Shown here one piece after another: positions 7,446-13,951 of a stretch of DNA of 16,301 nt. The stretch comes from DASRAA01 sp036512955 (lineage in GTDB: Bacteria > Acidobacteriota > Terriglobia > Terriglobales > Acidobacteriaceae): assembly GCA_036512955.1 (NCBI GenBank), contig DATBZX010000422.1, forward strand, positions 1-16,301, written 5' to 3'. The translations under genes and the position numbers were made by a program. The notes beneath the pieces were generated by a model. The model worked only from the letters and a program-made list of their open reading frames with translations. It was not told where the DNA came from and searched no databases. Position 1 is the first letter of the stretch. Every line of letters begins with the position of its first letter.

Positions 7446-8029
7446 CCAAAGGTCACACAACAACGGCTGCATTGACTGGTGTTGTGATGTAGTCGTGTAT
7501 AACACTTTAAAATAAAAATCACGATCGTTTAGAATCAACGGTTTAGGCGGAAATTGTTCGCATGTCATGGATTCCATAGCTACTTACACGTATCCATGTC
7601 TGCACGTAGGACTTAGCTCGGTTTTCCGGACGCAGGTTAGCGCACTTCCGTTCCAATTTGGGAATTGTCAAAGAGCGATTTACGTTCGCGGCATCGCCGC
7701 AAGCCAGCTAGGGGCACATTTCCCTAGCTTCACCCAGTTGGTTGTAGTGGGACGGGAGGGCAAAGGCAAGAAAATTTTGGGTTCGCAGGAAACGAAAGTA
7801 ACCAGTAGCCAGCAAGAGCAGATCCCCCGCGGACTGGTGTCCGCGAGGGATGACAAACCAAGAAAGTAGGCAGTACCAGTTGCCAGTAAGAACAGATCCC
7901 CCGCGGACTGATGTCCGCGAGGGATGACAGAACAAGAAAAGCTGTCAGTGGCCGGACGTCAGCAAAAGCAGATCCCTCGCTTCGCTCGTGATGACAAACC
8001 AAGAAAGTAGCCAGACCAACCGACCTAAT
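7446..8029. other. Convergent intergenic region with a repeat array at its right end
   Basis: I see no believable gene in these 584 bases. The part from about 7490 to 7570 is AT-rich compared with its surroundings. A short perfect dyad TGACC-AAA-GGTCA (7443-7455) overlaps the stop codon of the dehydrogenase gene, and a weak hairpin CACAACA..TGTTGTG (7456-7486) follows. Neither has a T-run, so neither is a clear terminator. From about 7794 to 8014 the region consists of direct repeats described in the next entry. Confidence 0.6.
7794..8014. repeat. Three direct repeats of about 70 bp with palindromic cores
   Basis: The unit starts near GAAAGTA (7794, 7862; variant 7936; partial 8003). It runs through a CCAG-rich spacer, then CAGATCCC, a palindromic core, GATGACA and AACCAAGAAAGTAG. 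Core starts (GATCCC) are at 7821, 7895 and 7971, so spacing is 74 and 76 bases. In copies 1 and 2 the core pairs CCGCGGAC with GTCCGCGAGG. In copy 3 the core is the different sequence TCGCTTCGCTCG with the same flanks. Such elements are dispersed many times in Acidobacteriota genomes as I remember them. A REP-like or transcript-end role is possible here between two convergent genes. Confidence 0.75.
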
Positions 8030-10723
8030 TTACAGGCCTGCGGGATCCAGCGTTTCCGTCGCGACTCCCAGTTCTTCGAACGCCTTCTGCGCCCGCTTGA
8101 CGTCGAACTTGCCATCGCGCGCTAGACGGGATAGTGCCGCCGTCGCGATCGACTCAGCGTTGATCTCAAAGTGCCGGCGCAGATACTGCCGGTTATCGCT
8201 ACGTCCGAAGCCGTCGGTCCCGAGCGTGACCAATCGGTCCTGCAGCCACGGCGAAAGCTGGTCGGGAACAACCTTCATGTAGTCAGTCGCTGCAATAATC
8301 GGGCCTGCCGATCCTTCGATTGCTGTCGTGATGTACGGCTTCTTCTCCGTGTCGCCGGGATGTAGCCGGTTCCAGCGCTCGGTGGCCAATGCTTCGCGCC
8401 GCAACTCGTTGTAGCTGGTCACGCTCCATACGTCGGCGGACACTCCGTACTTTTCGGCCAGGATTTCCTGCGCCCGCAGCGCCTCATTGAGAATCGGACC
8501 GCTACCAAACAACTGCGCCACCGCCGTGCCCTTGGCGGCCTCGCGATATTTGTAGATCCCGCGCAGAATGCCTTCTTCACAGCCCTTGGGCATCTCCGGC
8601 ATCGGATAGTCTTCGTTGTACAGCGTGATGTAGTAGAAGCGGTCTTCGCCCACTTCATACATGCGGCGTATGCCGTCGTGCACGATGACCGCGATCTCGT
8701 ACATAAACGCCGGGTCATAGGTGTGGCAAGTGGGCACCGTGCTGGCCAACACGATGCTATGGCCGTCCTGGTGCTGCAGTCCTTCGCCTGAGAGAGTTGT
8801 CCTGCCGGCGGTGCCGCCCATCAGGAATCCCTTGCCACGCGCGTCGGCAAAAGCCCACACCATGTCGCCGATACGCTGGAAACCGAACATCGAGTAGTAG
8901 GTGAAGAACGGGATGGTGGCAACGTTGTAGTTCGAGTAGGCAGTGCCCGCCGCCGTGAACGAGGCCATCGAACCCGCTTCGGTGATGCCTTCCTCGAGGA
9001 TCTGGCCACCCTTCTCCTCGCGGTAGTAGAGCAGCATGTCCTGATCGTGAGGTTTGTAGAGCTGGCCCTGACTGGCGTAAATGCCGACCTGGCGGATGAT
9101 CGATTCCATGCCAAACGTGCGGCCCTCGTCGGGGATGATGGGCACGATCAGCTTGCCGATCTTCGGGTCCTTGAGCAACTGACGCAACATGCTGACATAA
9201 CCCATGGTGGTGGAGACGCCACGTCCCTTGGATCCCGCCAGCGATTCGGAAAATTCCTCCATCGCCGGCCCGGTGAACTCGAGGGGTTGTGAAACGCGCG
9301 TCGGCGTGTATCCGCCTAACAGGCGGCGGCGCTCGCGCATGTACTTCAATTCTTCGCTGTCATCCGCGGGCTTGTACAACCACCCTTCCTTGGCGGCCTC
9401 GTCCGGAATGGGGATATCGAAGCGCGAACGAAACGCCGATAATGCCGCGTCGGCCAGTTTCTTTTCAGAGTGCGTCGCATTGCGAGCTTCCGCCGAGCCC
9501 AAGCCATACCCCTTCACCGTCTGCGCAAGGATCACGGTTGGCGAACCGGTGTGCTGCGTGGCCTGCAGGTAAGCGTTGTAAACCTTTTGCGGATCGTGGC
9601 CGCCGCGGGTCAGGCGATGCAATTCATCATCACTCATGTGCTCGACGAGCGCGAGCAATTCCGGATGTTTCCCGAAGAACTCCTTCCGGATGTAAGCTCC
9701 GCCTTTGGCCTTGAAGGTCTGCAGCTCGCCATCAACACACTCTTCCATGCGCTTCAACATCAAGCCGGACTTGTCGCGTGCAATGAGCGGGTCCCAGTCG
9801 GATCCCCACAATACCTTGATGACGTTCCAGCCGGCGCCGCGGAAAGTCGCTTCCAGTTCGTTGACGATCTTGCCGTTGCCACGCACTGGGCCATCGAGCC
9901 GCTGCAGGTTGCAGTTGACGACGAAAATCAAGTTGTCGAGTTTTTCGCGTGAACCCAGCGAGATGGAACCCAGGGTCTCGGGCTCGTCGGTTTCGCCGTC
10001 GCCGACGAACGCCCACACCTTCCGAGGAGTCTTGGCGATGAGGCCACGGTTCTCGAGGTAGCGCATGAAGCGCGCCTGGTAGATAGCGTTCAGTGGGCCG
10101 AGTCCCATCGATACGGTGGGGAAGCGCCAGAAGTCCGGCATCAGCCAGGGATGCGGGTATGACGACAGTCCAGGTGTGTCGCGCAATTCATGGCGGAAAT
10201 TCTTGACCTGTGCTTCGCTGAGGCGGCCTTCGAGAAAGGCGCGCGAATACACGCCGGGAGACGCATGGCCCTGGAAATAAATCAGGTCGCCCGGTTCATC
10301 TCCGTAGCTGGCGTGGAAGAAGTGGTTGAATCCGACTTCCAGCAGCGTGGCGAGCGAGGAATACGTCGAAATATGGCCGCCTATGCCGGGGTCCTTCTTG
10401 TTCTGGCGATGCACCATGGCCATTGCGTTCCAGCGGATCAAACTCTTGATGCGGCGTTCCAGCTTACGGTCACCGGGATACGGGACTTCTTCCGAGGCCG
10501 GAATGGTGTTCAGGTAAGGCGTGTTGAGCTGGACCGGAACATCGACACCCGACGTCCGGGCGTGCTGGACGAGGGCGCCAATCAGATCAGCGCCTTTGCT
10601 GGTGCCTTCCTCGTCAATGACCTGATCGAACGCCTCGATCCATTCGGCCACTTCTTCTTCGTAATCCGCTTCCGGCTTAACCGGAAACTCAAGGAGCGTG
10701 TTCAATGATTTGTGCAACGCCAT
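8030..10723 (-). CDS. aceE: Pyruvate dehydrogenase E1 component, homodimeric type
   Basis: This 897-residue protein decarboxylates pyruvate with thiamine diphosphate and passes the acetyl group to the lipoyl domain of E2 in the pyruvate dehydrogenase complex. Length is close to the roughly 890 residues of E. coli AceE. The thiamine-diphosphate motif is GDGETDEPE (241-249) followed by VVNCNLQRLDGP (268-279). Near the N terminus, GGHISTYSS (115-123) and YFQGHASPGVYSRAF (149-163) are family landmarks. The ATG at 10723 is chosen because TGAGGT lies four to five bases upstream and MALHK.. gives the usual start; an upstream in-frame ATG at 10783 would add 20 residues with no family likeness. No E2, E3 or pdhR-like gene is adjacent in the window. 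The repeat array lies just past its 3' end. Confidence 0.97.
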   Translation of the reverse strand: MALHKSLNTLLEFPVKPEADYEEEVAEWIEAFDQVIDEEGTSKGADLIGALVQHARTSGVDVPVQLNTPYLNTIPASEEVPYPGDRKLERRIKSLIRWNAMAMVHRQNKKDPGIGGHISTYSSLATLLEVGFNHFFHASYGDEPGDLIYFQGHASPGVYSRAFLEGRLSEAQVKNFRHELRDTPGLSSYPHPWLMPDFWRFPTVSMGLGPLNAIYQARFMRYLENRGLIAKTPRKVWAFVGDGETDEPETLGSISLGSREKLDNLIFVVNCNLQRLDGPVRGNGKIVNELEATFRGAGWNVIKVLWGSDWDPLIARDKSGLMLKRMEECVDGELQTFKAKGGAYIRKEFFGKHPELLALVEHMSDDELHRLTRGGHDPQKVYNAYLQATQHTGSPTVILAQTVKGYGLGSAEARNATHSEKKLADAALSAFRSRFDIPIPDEAAKEGWLYKPADDSEELKYMRERRRLLGGYTPTRVSQPLEFTGPAMEEFSESLAGSKGRGVSTTMGYVSMLRQLLKDPKIGKLIVPIIPDEGRTFGMESIIRQVGIYASQGQLYKPHDQDMLLYYREEKGGQILEEGITEAGSMASFTAAGTAYSNYNVATIPFFTYYSMFGFQRIGDMVWAFADARGKGFLMGGTAGRTTLSGEGLQHQDGHSIVLASTVPTCHTYDPAFMYEIAVIVHDGIRRMYEVGEDRFYYITLYNEDYPMPEMPKGCEEGILRGIYKYREAAKGTAVAQLFGSGPILNEALRAQEILAEKYGVSADVWSVTSYNELRREALATERWNRLHPGDTEKKPYITTAIEGSAGPIIAATDYMKVVPDQLSPWLQDRLVTLGTDGFGRSDNRQYLRRHFEINAESIATAALSRLARDGKFDVKRAQKAFEELGVATETLDPAGL

Positions 10724-11185
10724 GGTGACCTCAGAATTTGACCGACCACCGACTGGTCCAGCGAAGCATGAACCACGGGTCAAGCCTAAAGAATCGGTTT
10801 TGTGAAATTACGTGTTACTAAACGTTGATGCCATTGAGACCGCGGGGCTTCTTTTTTACAGCCTGTCGACCTCATGCAACTTTCGCCGCGGAAGACTCTC
10901 GCGTCGAGGCTGCGTGTCTCCGATGAATATCCTGCGCCACTCGATGAATTCGATGGTCGAGAGCGGCAATAATTGCCTTGCAGAAATGAATCCCCACTTA
11001 AACGGATACCACTTTGTGGATGATTAAAGTTTAGCAGACACGCCGCCGGAGGGAATTGGATCAGCGGGCGCACTCCAACACGAGCCCGCCTGCATGCGCG
11101 GGCTGGCCACCGAAGTCGTGAATCAGAGCGAAGCGGTTCGAGTCCGCGTCACGACGATCTTCGGAATGTCCTGCACTCTGCCTGG
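10724..11185. other. Gene-free stretch upstream of aceE with three hairpins at its right end
   Basis: No open frame here looks coding. The left part (10724-11040) must hold the aceE promoter, but I found no clear -35/-10 pair on the minus strand. The right part (11083-11203) holds three stem-loops in a row, described separately. The stretch lies between the aceE start and the metallothionein stop, so it is the 3' region of the metallothionein transcript and the 5' region of aceE. Confidence 0.6.
11083..11164. other. Two adjacent stem-loops of unknown function
   Basis: The first pairs AGCCCGC (11083-11089) with GCGGGCT (11098-11104) around a loop containing GCATGC. The second pairs CCGAAGTCGTGA (11110-11121) with TCACGA (11149-11154) and CTTCGG (11159-11164), with a 4-base bulge. 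Inside it lies a small hairpin GCGG-TTCGAGT-CCGC (11133-11147). The stretch GGTTCGAGTCC (11135-11145) matches a tRNA T-arm/B-box and is flanked by 7-bp arms like an acceptor stem, but there is no room for D and anticodon arms. No T-run follows either stem. It could be part of a structured RNA, or a tRNA remnant. Confidence 0.4.
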
Positions 11186-11203
11186 CTATTGACAGGCAGA
11201 GTG
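11174..11203. other. Perfect 11-bp hairpin overlapping the metallothionein stop codon
   Basis: CACTCTGCCTG (11174-11184) pairs fully with CAGGCAGAGTG (11193-11203) around an 8-base loop. On the minus strand the upstream arm covers the last codons of the metallothionein gene, and its stop codon (11188-11186) is in the loop. No T-run follows, so it is not a standard terminator. A transcript-stability or rho-linked role is possible. Confidence 0.5.
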
Positions 11204-11335
11204 ATCACATCCGCAGGCGATCTCGACTTCTTCACTGCCTGCAGTTTTGCAAAAATCGCTGCAATACTTCTCGCCTTCCGCTACTACACATACGCACGGC
11301 TCATGTGCGCACTGGCGTGTCTTTTCTGATTCCAT
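11186..11335 (-). CDS. Bacterial metallothionein (SmtA/BmtA-like)
   Basis: This 49-residue cysteine-rich protein should bind Zn, Cu or Cd ions through thiolate clusters in the cytoplasm. Eight cysteines occur at 9, 14, 16, 25, 29, 41, 43 and 48 and histidines at 11 and 45. The order CAHEPCVC, then KYCSDFC, then CGCDHSAC follows Synechococcus SmtA (CACEPCLC, YYCCEAC, GCGHTGC). His11 stands where SmtA has Cys11, and His45 fits SmtA His49. The central zinc-finger-like part (YCSDFC) is kept. The start is uncertain: ATG 11335 has no good ribosome site; in-frame GTG codons at 11338 and 11350 are alternatives. No SmtB-type repressor gene is adjacent. The neighbouring 90-aa membrane protein is encoded upstream on the same strand. 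Confidence 0.82.
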   Translation of the reverse strand: MESEKTRQCAHEPCVCVVAEGEKYCSDFCKTAGSEEVEIACGCDHSACQ

Positions 11336-11423
11336 CACAGGCTGACTCACTTTCGTGAAGCGCGCTGCTGGGCCGGCAGTTTCTGGCTGCCGTTCCCTGT
11401 ACACAGCACGGCGACTTAACTAC

Positions 11424-11696
11424 TTAGTAGACGGTGTTCATCCGCTGCCACAATGCTATCCCCGCGATTACCAGGATGAGCAATCCAGAGGCCGCTCCCA
11501 AAATACGGACCACGGGAGTGACCTTTCTCATCTTGGAGAGCAATTGTTCCTGCTCCTCGCGCAGGTTGGACGTGGAATCGTCCAGAAAGAGCTGATCGTC
11601 CTCGTGCATACTGAGTGTGCTGCGGTAAATCAGGACAATGATCAGCGCCACGGTGATAACAGCCCAAACGGCGATCAACATCATTAACGGGGACAT
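11424..11696 (-). CDS. Small two-helix membrane protein, unknown function
   Basis: The 90-residue protein has two hydrophobic segments, about 4-24 and 65-83. They are joined by a charged 40-residue loop (HEDDQLFLDDSTSNLREEQE, then QLLSKMRK) that could form a coiled coil. The ATG at 11696 is chosen because TGAGGTGG lies four bases upstream; an in-frame ATG 18 codons earlier is inside the region next to the promoter and lacks such a site. I recognise no family. A near-consensus promoter at 11782-11810 points to it, so it is likely well expressed. The metallothionein gene lies 88 bases downstream on the same strand and may be co-transcribed. Confidence 0.75.
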   Translation of the reverse strand: MSPLMMLIAVWAVITVALIIVLIYRSTLSMHEDDQLFLDDSTSNLREEQEQLLSKMRKVTPVVRILGAASGLLILVIAGIALWQRMNTVY

Positions 11697-11781
11697 ACGC
11701 CACCTCAGGTTCTGGCGAACCGGGCTCGCATCCAAATGGGTCTGCTGCAATCGCCCACCGGGAAGGGGCCCTCACGCCGCC

Positions 11782-11810
11782 ATTATAAGCGCGCTTCGCC
11801 CGACTGTTAA
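11782..11810 (-). promoter_or_regulatory. Near-consensus sigma70-type promoter
   Basis: On the minus strand, TTAACA (complement of 11805-11810, one mismatch to TTGACA) is followed by a 17-base spacer and a perfect TATAAT (complement of 11782-11787). Transcription would start near 11775, giving a leader of about 80 bases before the 90-aa membrane protein. Confidence 0.7.
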
Positions 11811-11981
11811 AGATTTTTACAGGGTGGACAATAGTACTTACCAGAACGGGCCAAGCCACCGGATTTCAGTAGCGCTAACGGTTGCAACCCCAGGGATTCT
11901 TGAACATCTAAAGAATAAGGTGGCACGTTTCGGCCATCTCCAGACGGGACTCAACGATAAGCGCAGTTTTGAGCCCTAGTT

Positions 11982-11990
11982 TGTTATAAT
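11982..11990 (+). promoter_or_regulatory. Extended -10 promoter of the Fe-S carrier gene
   Basis: TGTTATAAT is a perfect TGnTATAAT element. No good -35 is found 16-18 bases upstream, as is usual for extended -10 promoters. Transcription would start near 11997, about 20 bases before the ATG, leaving just room for the AGGAGAAGAGG ribosome site. Confidence 0.65.
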
Positions 11991-12017
11991 TCCACAAGGC
12001 TTTTCAGGAGAAGAGGA

Positions 12018-12395
12018 ATGGCAACCACAACCACCGCACCGACCACTACGACACCCAGCGTCGAAACCAAGCCCGTAACGTTCACCGATACTGCGATTGC
12101 CAAGGTCAAAGAGATTATGGCGCAACAGAATCCCGTGCCGGCAGGGCTGCGCGTGGGCGTAGTTGGCGGCGGTTGCTCGGGTTTCTCCTACTCCATGTCA
12201 TTCGAGAATGGCGCGGGCATGATGGACAAGACATTCACCTTCGACGATCTGAAGGTTTTTGTTGACGCGACGTCGCTCATGTATCTCAAGGGCGTCGCAG
12301 TTGACTACGTCGAAACGCTGGAAGGCGCGGGCTTCAAGTTCGAAAACCCGAACGTGAAGAGCACCTGTGGCTGCGGTTCTTCCTTCAGCGTCTAA
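12018..12395 (+). CDS. A-type iron-sulfur carrier (IscA/ErpA/SufA, HesB family)
   Basis: The 125-residue protein carries Fe-S clusters to target enzymes. The three conserved cysteines are present: Cys53 in GGGCSGFSY and Cys117/Cys119 in the C-terminal CGCGSSF. The domain begins near residue 20 (VTFTDTAIAKVKEIM) and has the usual length of about 105 residues. In front lies a Thr/Pro-rich stretch of about 15 residues that is not part of the fold, either a flexible tail or an over-long start. ATG 12018 has a very strong ribosome site, AGGAGAAGAGG, close upstream, so the extension seems genuine. The gene is single, with its own promoter and terminator and no isc or suf neighbours. ErpA-like, IscA-like and SufA-like roles cannot be told apart here. 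Confidence 0.92.
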   Translation: MATTTTAPTTTTPSVETKPVTFTDTAIAKVKEIMAQQNPVPAGLRVGVVGGGCSGFSYSMSFENGAGMMDKTFTFDDLKVFVDATSLMYLKGVAVDYVETLEGAGFKFENPNVKSTCGCGSSFSV

Positions 12396-12420
12396 GCGCG
12401 TTTTGTTAAAGAATTCATCG

Positions 12421-12452
12421 AGCCCTGTCCGGCAGGACGGGGCTTTGTTGTT
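12421..12452 (+). terminator. Rho-independent terminator of the Fe-S carrier gene
   Basis: AGCCCTGTCC (12421-12430) pairs with GGACGGGGCT (12435-12444) with one G-T pair and a GGCA tetraloop, followed by TTGTTGTT. It lies 25 bases past the stop codon. Confidence 0.85.
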
Positions 12453-12555
12453 CGCGATGAATGCATCGCCTCGCGCAACGTAACGCCGCAATTTGGGTTT
12501 CAATAGGCGTCGATGCCAGAGAAGACTCCTCTCTGTACCCTGAACGTACCGAGCC

Positions 12556-12563
12556 TATACAAT
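12556..12563 (+). promoter_or_regulatory. Possible -10 region before the beta-propeller gene
   Basis: TATACAAT contains the -10-like hexamers TATACA and TACAAT, 53-60 bases before the ATG of the following gene. No matching -35 is visible at normal spacing, so this rests on the -10 alone. Confidence 0.3.
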
Positions 12564-12615
12564 AAGAGATTCTGTGCATTGTTCTGGCCGGACGAATTTC
12601 CGTTAGGAAGACTGG

Positions 12616-13878
12616 ATGAGGTTTTTGCGTAGAATCACGGTCATCGTACCCTTTCTCTTCTTATTGCTGATCGAACTTGGCTGCGGCGAACAGTATCGTC
12701 CCATCGCCAATCCCATCGTTTCACCGGGCGGACAGCCGCAGAATACTCATTTCGTTTACGTGCTGAATTACAACCCCAGCGGCAATGGATCGAACACCAA
12801 GATTGACGTCTCCGGCGATACCAACCTGCAGGTCGTTGCCACCGGCTTGGGATCGGTAGCGCAAGCCTTCCAGGGCGCGGTCCAAGGCGCGATCTTCGTG
12901 GCCAACCGCGATAGCGACACCGTCAGCGAGTTCACTCTGCTCTCGACTCCTGCGGTCATCAATATTGGGCTGTATCCAGGTTCGCGTCCGGTCAACCTTG
13001 CTGCCTCAACGACAACTGCGATGTACGTGGTTAATTCCGGTGCGACTTCCGTCTGCCCACTTACTGGTTCGTTAAGCGTGATTGGCACCTCCGCCCTGGT
13101 GGTTACCAGCACGGTGTGCGTGGGAGCGAACCCGGGCCCGATCGTGCAATTGCCCAACGGAGGCAACGTCTACGTTGCCAACCTCGGAGACAGCAGTATT
13201 TCGGTGTATAGTCCGACCAGCCAGAACATAGTGGCAACCATTACGACCGCGAATGGACTGCACCAGAACCCGGTTTCTCTGGTTGCCAGCGCCGATGGGA
13301 ATTACGTGTTCGTGGTCACGCAAGGCAACGGCGGGGGACAGGGCGCACTGGATATTATCAATACTTCCACCTTAACCATCGGCGGAACGGTTCCGCTGGG
13401 AATCTCTCCAACCTACGGATATCTCGATACCAATCTGAACCGTTTGTACGTGACCAACACCGGCAGTAACAGCCTCTCGGTCTTCGACGTATCGAACGTT
13501 GTCCTGGCTGCGAATCCCCCGATTCCGACCTTGGCAACAGTCAATGTCGGTTCAGCTCCTGTGTCAGTGGCGGCGCTGCCGAATGGGCTCAGCGTGTACG
13601 TGGCGAACTCCGTCTCCAACGACGTCAGCGTGGTGAACTCCAACAACTTGACCGTGGTCGCCACCGTTCCGGTTGGGCAGGTCCCGAAATTCATCGCGAC
13701 CGAGCCGTCGTCGACCAAGGTGTACACCGCTAACGCCGGTAGTGGAACGATCAGCATCATCAACACGCTGAACAACACTGTGGTCCTCAACATGCCCGCG
13801 CCGCAGCAAGACCCCACCTGCGACATCCAGGTCAGTACCTGCCCGCTGCAGCGGCCGCAGATGATCCTTACCCAATAA
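12616..13878 (+). CDS. Secreted or lipid-anchored YVTN beta-propeller protein
   Basis: This 420-residue protein starts with a basic N terminus (MRFLRR), a hydrophobic core (7-19) and Cys23. That looks like a lipoprotein signal, although the residue three before Cys is Glu (IELGC), which is unusual for a lipobox. The rest is made of repeats of YVTN type: IFVANRDSDTVS, MYVVNSGATSV, VYVANLGDSSIS, VFVVTQGNGGG, LYVTNTGSNSLS, VYVANSVSNDVS and VYTANAGSGTIS, spaced about 40-50 residues. Together with an N-terminal strand (FVYVLNYN) this gives a seven- or eight-bladed propeller. Two cysteines near the end (CDIQVSTC) may form a disulfide. AGGAAG lies five bases before the ATG. Such proteins act at the cell surface, often in binding; no substrate or enzyme motif is visible. 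Confidence 0.85.
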   Translation: MRFLRRITVIVPFLFLLLIELGCGEQYRPIANPIVSPGGQPQNTHFVYVLNYNPSGNGSNTKIDVSGDTNLQVVATGLGSVAQAFQGAVQGAIFVANRDSDTVSEFTLLSTPAVINIGLYPGSRPVNLAASTTTAMYVVNSGATSVCPLTGSLSVIGTSALVVTSTVCVGANPGPIVQLPNGGNVYVANLGDSSISVYSPTSQNIVATITTANGLHQNPVSLVASADGNYVFVVTQGNGGGQGALDIINTSTLTIGGTVPLGISPTYGYLDTNLNRLYVTNTGSNSLSVFDVSNVVLAANPPIPTLATVNVGSAPVSVAALPNGLSVYVANSVSNDVSVVNSNNLTVVATVPVGQVPKFIATEPSSTKVYTANAGSGTISIINTLNNTVVLNMPAPQQDPTCDIQVSTCPLQRPQMILTQ

Positions 13879-13895
13879 CGCGTTACAGAAGTGAG

Positions 13896-13931
13896 AAGCC
13901 GGATGAGTCGATCTCATCCGGCTTTTGCTTT
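13896..13931. terminator. Strong terminator shared by convergent genes
   Basis: A perfect 12-bp stem, AAGCCGGATGAG (13896-13907) with CTCATCCGGCTT (13913-13924), has the loop TCGAT and is followed by a T-rich run on the plus strand. It ends the beta-propeller gene. On the minus strand, 21 bases past the uvrB stop codon, the same stem is followed by CTCACTTC, a weaker tail. Confidence 0.88.
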
Positions 13932-13951
13932 CGAGCCAGCCAGGAATCGCC

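Larger units (their letters stand above)
11697..12017. other. Divergent intergenic region with promoters on both strands
   Basis: These 321 bases contain no gene. They hold the sigma70-type promoter of the 90-aa membrane protein (minus strand) and the extended -10 promoter of the Fe-S carrier gene (plus strand), listed separately. I see no other clear element between them. Confidence 0.65.

Noticed and set aside
7567..7869. 100-codon plus-strand open frame after the dehydrogenase gene
   Set aside because: It runs into the repeat array, has no ribosome site or family features, and its composition is not protein-like.
7794..8014. Possible CRISPR array
   Set aside because: Only three units exist, the inter-repeat sequences are themselves similar, the repeat cores differ, and no cas gene is in the window.
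10786..11073. 95-codon minus-strand open frame upstream of aceE
   Set aside because: Low-complexity, Arg/Ser/Pro-rich, no ribosome site; it covers what should be the aceE promoter.
11083..11156. Possible tRNA gene because of GGTTCGAGTCC and complementary 7-base arms
   Set aside because: The arms are only 27 bases apart, so D and anticodon arms cannot fit. Kept only as a structured element.
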